From Amycolatopsis sp. EV170708-02-1 (GTDB lineage: Bacteria > Actinomycetota > Actinomycetes > Mycobacteriales > Pseudonocardiaceae), in NCBI RefSeq assembly GCF_022479115.1, contig NZ_CP092497.1:5270001-5334000 (forward strand): 64,000 bases of DNA, read 5' to 3'. The position numbers and the translations under genes were made by a program. Position 1 is the stretch's first letter. Every line of letters starts with the position of its first letter. Below, piece after piece: positions 43,156 to 51,868 of the stretch. Under the pieces are notes generated by a model. The model was not told where the DNA came from. It was given only the letters and a program-made list of their open reading frames with translations, and did not search any database.

Positions 43156-45116
43156 TCAGAGGTGACGGCCCCACCACTCGAGCACGGCGTCGAACCGCTG
43201 CACCCGGTGCCGGGGCAACCCCGACCGCGTGAGTTCGTGCCCCTCGCCCGGGAACAGCAGGAACTCGGCAGCGACGCCGTTCTGCCGCAAGGCCACGTAC
43301 ATCCGCTGCGCCTGTTCCAGCGGGCACCGCCAGTCCTGCTCGGAGTGCACGACCATGAACGGGATGTCGATCTTCCCCGCGTACGTCAACGGGCTGCGCT
43401 TGCGCTGCTCGTCGGGATCGTCCCCGACGTAACCCCCGGCGAAGAACCAGCCGATGTCGGAGCTGCCGACGAACGAGTCCCAGGCGTTGACCGCGCGCTC
43501 GCTCCACGCGGCGCGGAACCGGCCGCCGTGATGCGCGGCGAGCCAGCTGGTCATGAAACCGCCGTACGAGCCACCCATCACGCCGACGCGATCACTGTCG
43601 AGGTTGGGCAGTTTGAGCGCTTCGTCCAGCAAGGCCAGCAGATCGTCCGCGTCCACGGTGCCGAAGCCGTGGACGATGCTCCGGCCGTGGCTTTCGCCGT
43701 AGCCGGCGGATCCGCGCGGGTTGCCCAGGACGACGGCGTAGCCCGCGGCGGCGAGCACCTGCGCCTCGTCGAAGACCTTCCATTCGTACGGCGCGAACGG
43801 TCCACCGTGGACCATCAGGACCACGGGATGCGGTCCGTCGCCCTCGGGCCGGACGATCCAGCCGTGGACCGGGTAGCCGTCGGGAGCGGTCGTGTCCAGT
43901 TCCTCCAGCGGCAGGATCCCGGTGTCCCGCAACGCCTTCGAGTAGTCGGTGAGCACGCGCGGCTCCCCGTCCGAGAGCAGCACGACGTCGCCGGAGCTCT
44001 CCGGCGTCCCGATCACCGCGACGATCCGTTCGCCGTCGACGGCGAACGACTTCACCGCGGTGCGCTCGCCCGCCAGGCGCCGCAACGTCTTCAGCTCGGC
44101 CAGTTCGGCCTCAAGGGGGACGGCGCGCAGCTCGGCGGCACCGCGGGTGCGGACCACGACGAGGACCTCGTCACCGAGGACGACCGGAGGGCTCGCCGCG
44201 TTGTCGCAGTCCACCGTTTCGACGTCGGTCAGCCGCCGCGGCGACGAGGTCTCGGCTCCGGAGGGCCAAGAGGCTTGCCAGAGCCCGGTGTTGCGGGCGA
44301 TCTCCTCCTGGCCGGAGAACTCGGTGCCGTAGAAGAGGATCGAACCGTCCGGCGCGACGACCGGCCGGTCCGCGGTGCCCAGGGACCGGACGAGCAGCCG
44401 AGGTTCGCCGCCGGCCGCGGGCACCGAGTAGACGTCCGAGCGGACGGTGTCTTCGGCGGCCCAGTCACGCGGGGCGGTGAACAGGACGTGCTCGCCGTCG
44501 TCCGTCCACGAAGGATGATCGACGTCGGCCCGGTCGTCGGTCAGCGGCGTGAGCTCGGCGGGCTCCTCCTCGTCGAGCGCGGCCGCGGTGTCCACGACGA
44601 ACAGACGCTGTGGACGGTCGTTGAGGAAACCCGCGTCGTCGACGCGGTAGAAGAGGTTCTTGATATGCCGCGGCGCTTCTTCGGACGGCTCCGGCGTTTC
44701 GCCGTCCGCGTTCTCGGTGCCGTAGCGGCCCGGCTCCGGCACGCGGGCGACGAAGGCGACGCGGCGGGAGTCCGGCGCCCAGACCGGCGCGCCCGCGCCG
44801 AGGGGAAGATCGGTGATCCGCTTCGCGTCGCCGCCGGCCGCGGGGATCACGTGCACCTGCGGCTTGGCCACGCGCCCGGAGCCCTCACCCGCCCGGAGGA
44901 AGGCGACCCACCGGCCGTCCGGCGAGATGGCGGGGCGGAGTCCTTGGCCCCGTGGGTCCAGGGCCCTTCCCCGCCACCGCCGAGGTCGACCTTGTGCAGG
45001 CGGCCGCGGTAGCTGTTCGTCTTCAGATCAGGCCTGCTCACCGCGGTGAGCAGCAGGTCGCCGCGCAGCGCGAGGATGCCGGGGACCGTCAGGGCTTCGA
45101 TGTCAACGGGACGCAC
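43156..45116 (-). pseudogene. S9 family (prolyl oligopeptidase/acylaminoacyl-type) peptidase, frame-disrupted
   Basis: N-terminal part MRPVDIEALTVPGILALRGDLLLTAV (start 45116) is in one frame up to AKDSAP. The rest (ISPDGRWVAFLRAGEG, then SGRVAKPQVHVIPAAGGDAKRI to the stop) is one base over. One missing base in GGCGGGGCGG near 44929-44935 restores a 653-aa protein. It has a beta-propeller (SPDGRW, WAPDSRRVAF, WTDDGEHVLF) and an alpha/beta hydrolase with GGSYGG nucleophile Ser, D in HSEQDWRCP and H in GEGHELTR. Cytosolic oligopeptidase. An annotation from one frame would call a shortened 571-aa gene starting at 44871. Confidence 0.85.
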
Positions 45117-45146
45117 GGCCCCGACGGTACCCGATCCTTAGCAGCT

Positions 45147-46121
45147 CTAACTACTGATTGAAGACTCCCGCTCCGCGGCTTCCAGCTTCTTCGCCTTGGC
45201 GAGGCTGGCCACCGTCGTCACGCTCAGGACCACGACGATGACACCCAGGGAGACCCAGTTGTTGATGTCCAGCCAGTCCGGGACGACGTGGTACTCGTGC
45301 AGCGCGTGCAGGAACAGCTTGGCGCCGATGAAGGCGAGGATCACCGCGAGGCCGTAGGACAGGTACACCAGCTTGGTGACCAGGCCACCGAGCAGGAAGT
45401 ACAGCTGGCGCAGGCCCATCAGCGCGAACGCGTTGGCGGTGAAGACCAGGAAGGCCTCCTGCGTGATACCGAAGATCGCGGGGATCGAGTCGACGGCGAA
45501 CAGCAGGTCCGCGCTGCCGATCGCGACGATCACCAGGAACATCGGGGTGATCCAGCGCTTGCCGTCTTTCTTCACGAAGGACTTGTGCCCGTGCCACTCC
45601 TCGGTGACCGGGAAGAGCTTGCGCACCCAGCGGGTGAGCGCGTTCTCCTCGTATTCCTCTTCTTCGTCCTTGTTGCGGACCATGCTGACCGCGGTCCAGA
45701 TGAGGACGGCGCCGAAGAGGAAGAAGACCCAGACGAACTGCGCGATCAGCGCGGCGCCCACGGCGATGAACACGCTGCGCATGGCGAGCGCGAGCAGGAT
45801 GCCGATCAGCAGCACCCGGTGCTGGTGGATCGCGGGCACCTTGAACGACGTCATGATGATCATGAAGATGAACAGGTTGTCGACACTCAGCGAGTACTCG
45901 GTGATGTACCCGGTGAAGAACTGGACCCCTGGGTCGTGTCCGGCGAACACCCAGACACCGACGCCGAAAGCGATGGCCACGGCGATGTAGAAGATGACCC
46001 ACCGGGCGGCTTCGCCGGTGGTGACCTCATGCGGCTTGCGATCGACGATGACCAGGTCCAGCGCGATGAGCGCGAGCAGGCCACCGACCGTGGCGATCCA
46101 TAGCCACAGGGGAACAGACAT
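45147..46121 (-). CDS. TerC family integral membrane protein, probable Mn2+ exporter
   Basis: 324 aa, about nine helices. Signature segments: ITEYSLSVDNLFIFMIIMTSF (acidic metal-site helix) and VAIGSADLLFAVDSIPAIFGITQEAFLVFTANAFALMGLRQLYFLL. A charged cytosolic loop (NKDEEEEYEENALTRW) divides the halves. TerC/Alx/MeeF-type proteins export Mn2+, often to metallate exported enzymes. The upstream RNA element supports Mn control. Part of the conserved uvrB-terC-uvrA neighbourhood. Confidence 0.9.
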   Translation of the reverse strand: MSVPLWLWIATVGGLLALIALDLVIVDRKPHEVTTGEAARWVIFYIAVAIAFGVGVWVFAGHDPGVQFFTGYITEYSLSVDNLFIFMIIMTSFKVPAIHQHRVLLIGILLALAMRSVFIAVGAALIAQFVWVFFLFGAVLIWTAVSMVRNKDEEEEYEENALTRWVRKLFPVTEEWHGHKSFVKKDGKRWITPMFLVIVAIGSADLLFAVDSIPAIFGITQEAFLVFTANAFALMGLRQLYFLLGGLVTKLVYLSYGLAVILAFIGAKLFLHALHEYHVVPDWLDINNWVSLGVIVVVLSVTTVASLAKAKKLEAAERESSISS

Positions 46122-46158
46122 GTATCCAACCCTCCGGATAGTGCACAGCAGCGACTAA

Positions 46159-46256
46159 CCGGAGGTCTCTTCCGCCGGTGCGAAACCGGCCGACGGTGCC
46201 GGGGGCCTGCGAAGGCCACCGTGCTGACGACACCGCCGCGAAGGAATACTCCCCTC
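46159..46256 (-). ncRNA. Probable yybP-ykoY (Mn2+) riboswitch upstream of terC
   Basis: On the minus strand the leader begins GGGGAGTA (46254-46247), has a central TCGTCAGCACGG segment and a GC-rich stem, and closes with GGAAGAGACCTCCGG (46173-46159). These are the conserved ends and middle of the yybP-ykoY family as I remember them. It ends about 37 bp before the terC ATG. Mn2+ binding would turn terC on. Confidence 0.75.
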
Positions 46257-46440
46257 ACAGCTGGTCCAGTTTGACCTGTCTGTACGTCTGACGCCAGTTA
46301 AGGTTGCCCTTGTCACCAAGATGATGGCGTAACTCCCGTCACACCCACCTCTTCTCCCTCGCGGGGTTACCCGTTCCGGTGGTGGCCACACATCACGCTT
46401 GTGTGGTCCCTGTGTGCTGGAGGAGCGACTCTCAGGTTCG

Positions 46441-49350
46441 GTGAAATACGGTCATTCCGTGCCCCGAATCCCGCTCCCTCGTACGCGAAGCGCGAAGCTC
46501 ACCGCGCTCGCCGCGGTCGTGGTGGTCCTGGCCGCCGCGGCCGTCGTGTGGACGAACAGCGAACCCGCCCCGTCCGCGGTCAGAACCCAGGACAAGACCC
46601 TCGATCTGCCCGAAACCCCGGGCTCGTCGGAGGTCGTCAAGATCGACACCACCACGTACCTGCCCGAACAGACCCCGGCTCCGGCCGTGCTGCTCGCCCA
46701 CGGTTTCGGCGGTGACAAGAACAGTGTCGCCACCGAAGCCCGTGAACTCGCCGACAAGGGCTTCGTCGTGCTGACCTGGTCCGCGCGCGGTTTCGGCCGC
46801 AGCACCGGGAAGATCGCGCTGAACGACCCCGACCGCGAGGTCGCCGACGCCCGGAAGCTGATCGACGCCCTGGCCGGGATGCCCGAGGTCCTCACCGACA
46901 AGGGCGACCCGAAGGTGGCCGTGTCCGGCGCCTCGTACGGTGGCGCGCTCTCCCTGTTGCTCGCCGGGACCGACAAGCGGGTCGACGCGATCGCGCCGGT
47001 GATCACCTACAACGACCTCGCGCAGGGCCTCTTCCCGAACGCCGCCGCCCCGGCCGCGCCGAACGCCGCCACCCCGGCCGCCGGCGCGTTCACCGCGGAC
47101 GGCGTCTTCAAGAAGTCGTGGGCCGGCATCTTCTTCTCCGCCGGTTCCGGCGCGGCGCAGTCCGGCTCCCCCGCCAACGACGCGCCCGAAGCCGGTGACG
47201 AGACGAGCGAATCCGGTGCGGCACAGGGCACGGGCGCGGCGGGGGCCGCGGCGCAGTCGCTGCCACTCGGCGGCCCGGACGGGCAGCGCCCGCCCTCCGG
47301 CCCCGCGGACCCTTGTGGACGGTTCACCGCCGAGGTCTGCCAGGCCTACACCGAACTCGCCACCACCGGGAAGGCGAGCCAGAAGACCGTCGACCTGCTC
47401 CGCCGGGTGTCCCCCGCGTCCGTGACGGACAAGATCACCGTGCCGACCCTGCTGGTGCAGGGGGAAAGCGACACGCTGTTCGGGTTGGACCAGTCCGACG
47501 CGACCGCCCGGCAGATCTCCGCCGCGGGCGGCAAGGTCCGCACGATCTGGTACACCGGCGGCCATGACGGCGGAAAGCCAGGACAGAAGCTGCGCGCGCA
47601 GATCGCCGACTTCCTCAAGTTCTCCCTCACCGGGCAGGGCACCGATCCCGGCACCGGGTTCAGTTACGACATCCAGGGCACACTGCGGGCGAACGGCGCC
47701 CCCTCGGTCCGGACCGTCAGCGCCCCGGCGTATCCGGGAGCGACCAGCGACGCCACCGAGCGGCGGCAGTTCGCCTTGGCGGGCCCGGCGCAGTCCGTGG
47801 TCCGGCCCGCCGGCGGCAATCCCGCCGCGGTGAGCGGGATCCCCGGATTGAACGGCGCGGTGGCGGGCTCGTCGCGGCTATCCGGGCTGTTCAGCCTGGA
47901 CCCGCCGGGGCAGGCCGCGCAGTTCGCGACGCCGCCGCTCGACGCGCAGACGATCGCGGCGGGTTCCTCGACGGTCCGGCTCCAGGTCTCCGCGGATCCC
48001 TCCACCGGGACCCCGCAGAAGGAAGCCGTCCTGTTCGCGAAACTCTACGACGTCAACTCGGAAGGCGTCCGCACGCTTCCGGCCAACTCCGTCGCGCCGT
48101 TCCGCGTCACGGGCCTGCCCGCCGACGGCAGTCCGGTCGAGGTGACGGTGACCCTGCCGGGCATCGTGCGGCCGCTGGAGGCCGGGCACACGCTCCGGCT
48201 GGTCGTCGGCACGACGGACCAGGCGTTCGCGACGCCGGTCGAGCCCGCGGTGTTCCGCATCGGGCTGGCGGACGGCGGACGGCTCGCCGTCCCGGTCGTG
48301 CCCGGCAACTCCGTCGGCGCGGGTGCGCCCATCGCGCAGCTGCTCGGGATCGCCGGGACGCTGCTCGCGGGTATCGCGATCACGGTGATCGCCGCGTTCC
48401 GCCGCCGCCGCGCGCACGACGTCGACGAGAGCCTGGCGAAGACGCCACTGGTGATCGAAGGTCTGCGCAAGGCCTACGCGGGCGGTTTCGTCGCGGTGAA
48501 GGATCTGTCCTTCCGGGTCGAACCCGGCCAGGTGCTCGGCCTGCTCGGGCCGAACGGCGCGGGCAAGACGACGACCCTGCGCATGCTGATGGGGCTCATC
48601 ACCCCGACCGCGGGCACCATCCGCGTGTTCGGCCACTTGATCGCGCCCGGCGCGCCGGTGCTGTCCCGGATCGGGTCCTTTGTGGAGGGTTCGGGCTTCC
48701 TGCCGCATCTATCCGGCAAGGAGAACCTGGAGCTGTACTGGGCGAGCACGGGCCGCCCGAGGGACAAGGCGCATTTCGCCGAGGCAGTGGAGATCGCCGG
48801 GCTCGGCGACGCGGTGAACCGGCGGGTCCGCACCTACAGCCAGGGCATGCGGCAGCGGCTCGCGATCGCGCAGGCGATGCTCGGCCTGCCGGAGCTCATG
48901 GTGCTCGACGAACCGACCAACGGGCTCGACCCGCCACAGATCCACCAGATGCGCGAGGTGCTCCAGCGCTACGCGGCGACCGGGCGCACCGTGGTGGTCT
49001 CGAGCCACCTGCTGGCCGAGGTCGAGCAGACCTGTACGCACGTGGTCGTGATGCACCGCGGCATGCTGGTCGCCTCGGGTGAGGTCGGCGAACTGGCCGC
49101 GTCCAGCGGCGAGGCGACGTTCCGCGTCGACAAGCCCGCCGAAGCGGCCGAAGCGCTGCGGAAGGTCGGCGGGGTTTCCGGCGTCGACGTGGACGGGGAG
49201 CTGGTCCACGCGGATCTCGACGGTCTCGCGCGCGCCGAGGCGGTCGCCGTCCTGGTGCGGGCCGGGGTCGCGGTCGAGCAGGCCGGGCCGCGGCGCCGTC
49301 TGGAAGACGCGTTCCTGCAGCTGGTCGGAGAGGACTCGAAGGGTGAGTAA
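46441..49350 (+). CDS. Fusion: exported alpha/beta hydrolase (CocE/S15-like) joined to a cytosolic ABC ATPase
   Basis: About 969 aa from a GTG at 46441 (46459 is an alternative). A membrane anchor lies at about 20-38. The extracytoplasmic hydrolase (about 60-430) has LLAHGFGGDKNS, GASYGGALS (Ser), LLVQGESDTLFG (Asp) and WYTGGHDGG (His), with a long Ala/Gly/Pro-rich insert. A jelly-roll domain as in S15 peptidases and a second membrane helix (about 635-655) follow. The ABC ATPase has GPNGAGKTTTL, the signature at YSQGMRQRLAIAQ and Walker B LMVLDEPTNGLD. The permease gene overlaps its stop. A combined export and extracellular processing machine is the simplest reading. Confidence 0.85.
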   Translation: MKYGHSVPRIPLPRTRSAKLTALAAVVVVLAAAAVVWTNSEPAPSAVRTQDKTLDLPETPGSSEVVKIDTTTYLPEQTPAPAVLLAHGFGGDKNSVATEARELADKGFVVLTWSARGFGRSTGKIALNDPDREVADARKLIDALAGMPEVLTDKGDPKVAVSGASYGGALSLLLAGTDKRVDAIAPVITYNDLAQGLFPNAAAPAAPNAATPAAGAFTADGVFKKSWAGIFFSAGSGAAQSGSPANDAPEAGDETSESGAAQGTGAAGAAAQSLPLGGPDGQRPPSGPADPCGRFTAEVCQAYTELATTGKASQKTVDLLRRVSPASVTDKITVPTLLVQGESDTLFGLDQSDATARQISAAGGKVRTIWYTGGHDGGKPGQKLRAQIADFLKFSLTGQGTDPGTGFSYDIQGTLRANGAPSVRTVSAPAYPGATSDATERRQFALAGPAQSVVRPAGGNPAAVSGIPGLNGAVAGSSRLSGLFSLDPPGQAAQFATPPLDAQTIAAGSSTVRLQVSADPSTGTPQKEAVLFAKLYDVNSEGVRTLPANSVAPFRVTGLPADGSPVEVTVTLPGIVRPLEAGHTLRLVVGTTDQAFATPVEPAVFRIGLADGGRLAVPVVPGNSVGAGAPIAQLLGIAGTLLAGIAITVIAAFRRRRAHDVDESLAKTPLVIEGLRKAYAGGFVAVKDLSFRVEPGQVLGLLGPNGAGKTTTLRMLMGLITPTAGTIRVFGHLIAPGAPVLSRIGSFVEGSGFLPHLSGKENLELYWASTGRPRDKAHFAEAVEIAGLGDAVNRRVRTYSQGMRQRLAIAQAMLGLPELMVLDEPTNGLDPPQIHQMREVLQRYAATGRTVVVSSHLLAEVEQTCTHVVVMHRGMLVASGEVGELAASSGEATFRVDKPAEAAEALRKVGGVSGVDVDGELVHADLDGLARAEAVAVLVRAGVAVEQAGPRRRLEDAFLQLVGEDSKGE

Positions 49351-50302
49351 GACCAATGGTTCCGGCCCGGTGACCCGGGCGGATCACGGAGTGCACACCG
49401 ATCCGGCCGCCTTGCTGGAGCTGACGGAGGTCGCGTCGCACGAACCGACCGAGGTCGGCCCCGACGGGGCGGTGGCGGGGTACCGCGCCGACCGGACGCT
49501 GAGGCTCGGTGTCGAACTGAAACGGCAGCTCAAACGGCGGCGGACCCAGCTGATGCTGGGGTTCGTCGCGCTGCTGCCGTTCATCCTGGTGATCGCGTTC
49601 GAGATCGGGCAGGCCAACCCGAACCGCCGCAGCGGCGGCTTCGTCGACCTCGCCACCGCGAGCGCGCCGAACTTCGTGGTGCTCGCGCTGTTCGTGTCCG
49701 GGACGTTCCTGCTCCCGATGATCGTGGCGTTGTTCTACGGCGACACGATCGCGAGCGAGGCGTCGTGGTCGAGCCTGAAGTACCTGCTCGCGATGCCGGT
49801 CCCCCGGCATCGGGTGCTGCGGCAGAAGGCGATCGTCTCCGGCATCCTCTCGGCGGTCGCGCTGATCCTGTTGCCGCTGGTGTCGCTGGTGGTCGGCGTC
49901 ATCTGGTACGGCGCCGGCGACGCGATCAGCCCGACCGGGGACGCGGTGTCGTTCGGCGACAGTCTCATCGCGATGGGGCTGGCGACGATCTACATCATCC
50001 TGCAGCTGGCGTGGGTGGCCGGGCTGGCGATGCTGCTCTCGGTCGCCACCGACGCCCCGCTGGGCGCCGTCGGCGGCGCGGTGATCGTCGCGATCGTCTC
50101 GCAGATCCTCGACCAGATCACCGCGCTCGAAGGGCTGCGGGACTATCTTCCGACGCATTTCGCGTTCTCGTGGATGGATCTGATCTCGACCGACATCGAC
50201 TGGACGAACATGGCCAACGGCATGGTGTCGGCGGCGTTGTACGGCACGGTGTTCTTCCTCCTCGCCGGCCGCCGGTTCGCGACGAAGGACATCACCAGCT
50301 GA
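49343..50302 (+). CDS. ABC-2 type permease
   Basis: 319 aa, GTG overlapping the ATPase stop. About 60 hydrophilic residues precede VELKRQLKRRRTQLMLGFVALLPFILVIAFEIGQ. Further helices follow near FVVLALFVSGTFLLPMIVALFYGD, AIVSGILSAVALILLPLVSLVVGV, IYIILQLAWVAGLAMLLSVATDA and the C-terminal VSAALYGTVFFLLAG. Together with the upstream fusion ATPase it forms a complete exporter whose substrate is unknown. The element ASEASWSSLKYLLAMPVPRHRVL is typical of ABC-2 permeases. Confidence 0.85.
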   Translation: MSKTNGSGPVTRADHGVHTDPAALLELTEVASHEPTEVGPDGAVAGYRADRTLRLGVELKRQLKRRRTQLMLGFVALLPFILVIAFEIGQANPNRRSGGFVDLATASAPNFVVLALFVSGTFLLPMIVALFYGDTIASEASWSSLKYLLAMPVPRHRVLRQKAIVSGILSAVALILLPLVSLVVGVIWYGAGDAISPTGDAVSFGDSLIAMGLATIYIILQLAWVAGLAMLLSVATDAPLGAVGGAVIVAIVSQILDQITALEGLRDYLPTHFAFSWMDLISTDIDWTNMANGMVSAALYGTVFFLLAGRRFATKDITS

Positions 50303-50320
50303 GAGCGTTTCAGCACTGGA

Positions 50321-50377
50321 AAACGACCGGGGTCCACCGGGAAGACGAAATCTTCTTCCCTGGTGGGCCCCGGTTTT
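50321..50377 (+). terminator. Long hairpin terminator
   Basis: CCGGGGTCCACCGGGAAGA pairs with TCTTCCCTGGTGGGCCCCGG with one bulge and one mismatch, flanked by AAAA on the left and TTTT on the right. It lies 19 bp after the permease stop. The 180 bp that follow, to 50560, are AT-rich and probably hold the promoter of the next gene. Confidence 0.8.
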
Positions 50378-50560
50378 CACTGGCCGTGGCGACCTTCACC
50401 CATTAGCGCCGGTAACCGGTGTTTCATGCGCATGAGAACATCTGTTTTCCGATCATCGACTCATTGGGTGAAAAGCTCCCATTCACCTTCGGAGACCTCC
50501 GGGTAATCCTTATCTTCAGTGAATAAGGTGCCGACGCGAGAAGAAAGCGGGGACGTCACC

Positions 50561-50983
50561 ATGACCCAGTCAGTCGAGACCCCGGTCCAAGAATTCTCTC
50601 TTGATTGGACCATGAGCGCCGGCAAGGGCGGCCGGGTCGGATTCGCCGTCTCGGGCCAGGTGACGCTTCTCGACAACAATCGCTTCTACAAGATCGACGG
50701 GGTCCTCTACATCTCCGAGGGCAGCACCTACTGCCGCGATATCGGCAACCCGCATCTGTTCGTCCGGCGCAACGGCGTCGAGGAGAGCGGCAGGCAGTGG
50801 GGCTGGGAGACCATCTGCAACCGCAAGTCCTGCAGCAGGCTGTGCTCGATGGACGCGTACTTCGTGCGCACCGGCTACTGGGCGCCCGCCGACCGCGCCA
50901 TCCAGCTCAGCATCGGCGCCGAGACCGGCTGGAACCGCAAACGGTCCTTCAGCCCGACGGTCACCGTGCGCCTCAAGGACTAG
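50561..50983 (+). CDS. Hypothetical small cysteine-containing protein
   Basis: 140 aa from the ATG at 50561; the frame is open 14 codons further. Mostly beta: EFSLDWTMSAGKGGRVGFAVSGQVTLLDNNRFYKIDGVLYISEG. The middle has TYCRD, ICNRKSCSRLCSM (Cx4Cx3C) and the end SPTVTVRLKD. No signal peptide or membrane helix. A small beta-sandwich with a possible metal or disulfide site; family not recognised. It ends 42 bp before the enoyl-CoA hydratase gene on the same strand. Confidence 0.6.
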   Translation: MTQSVETPVQEFSLDWTMSAGKGGRVGFAVSGQVTLLDNNRFYKIDGVLYISEGSTYCRDIGNPHLFVRRNGVEESGRQWGWETICNRKSCSRLCSMDAYFVRTGYWAPADRAIQLSIGAETGWNRKRSFSPTVTVRLKD

Positions 50984-51025
50984 CGGTCCACTGTAGATCC
51001 CCGCGGGCTCCGGTACGGTCGGCCC

Positions 51026-51799
51026 ATGGCCACCTCCTCGATCCGCGTGGACGACGAAGGCGGGATCGCCGTCGTCACCCTGCAGCACGGCAAGGCGAAC
51101 ACCCTCGACACGGAGTTCTGCCAGGAGCTCATCGTCCGGCTCGAAGACGTGCAGCTCGGCGGTTGTCGCGGTGTCGTGCTGACCGGTACCGGCGGCATCT
51201 TCTCCGCGGGCGTCGACCTGCGGCGGGTGCACGACGGCGGCACGGGTTATCTCGAGGACTTCTTGCCCGCGCTGTCGGACGCGTTCCTCTCGGTGTTCGG
51301 TTTCCCCGGTCCGGTGGTCGCGGCCGTCAACGGACACGCGATCGCCGGCGGGGCGGTGCTCGCCGCCGCCTGCGACCGCCGCGTCCTCGCCGACGGCCCC
51401 GGCCGGATCGGGATCACCGAGCTGCTCGTCGGTGTGCCGTTCCCGTTGGCGGCGCTGGAGATCCTGCGATCCGGCTTCGGCGCCGACATCCTCGCCGAAC
51501 TCGCGTTCCTCGGCGAGACCCATCTCCCGGCGGACGCGCTCCGGCTCGGCCTGGTGAACGAGGTGACCGCGCCCGGGAACGTCGTCGAGCGGGCGGTGGA
51601 GGTGGCCAGGAAACTCGCCGAGATCCCGGCGGCCGCGTACGCGCACACGAAGGCGCAGCTGCACCGGCCGTTCCACGAGCGGATCGCCGAACACCGCACC
51701 GGCGACGACGCGCACGTCCTCGAACTGTGGAGCTCCCCCGAAGCCCGCGCGGCCATCAAGGCCTATGTCGACCGGGTGCTGCGCGGCTCGACCGGATAG
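51026..51799 (+). CDS. Enoyl-CoA hydratase/isomerase family protein
   Basis: 257 aa. Crotonase fold: oxyanion-hole segments TGTGGIFSAGVDL and NGHAIAGGAVLAAACDRRV. The usual catalytic glutamates are not both clear (GITELLVGVPF has one Glu at the expected position). The protein could therefore be a hydratase, an isomerase or a side-branch member. Acts on acyl-CoA in the cytosol. No fatty-acid genes lie next to it. Confidence 0.85.
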   Translation: MATSSIRVDDEGGIAVVTLQHGKANTLDTEFCQELIVRLEDVQLGGCRGVVLTGTGGIFSAGVDLRRVHDGGTGYLEDFLPALSDAFLSVFGFPGPVVAAVNGHAIAGGAVLAAACDRRVLADGPGRIGITELLVGVPFPLAALEILRSGFGADILAELAFLGETHLPADALRLGLVNEVTAPGNVVERAVEVARKLAEIPAAAYAHTKAQLHRPFHERIAEHRTGDDAHVLELWSSPEARAAIKAYVDRVLRGSTG

Positions 51800-51868
51800 G
51801 CGATTGCCCACCGGCGGTGACTCTGTGAGTATCCGACCGCTCAACAGGTCCCGATGGGGAGGGCATGG

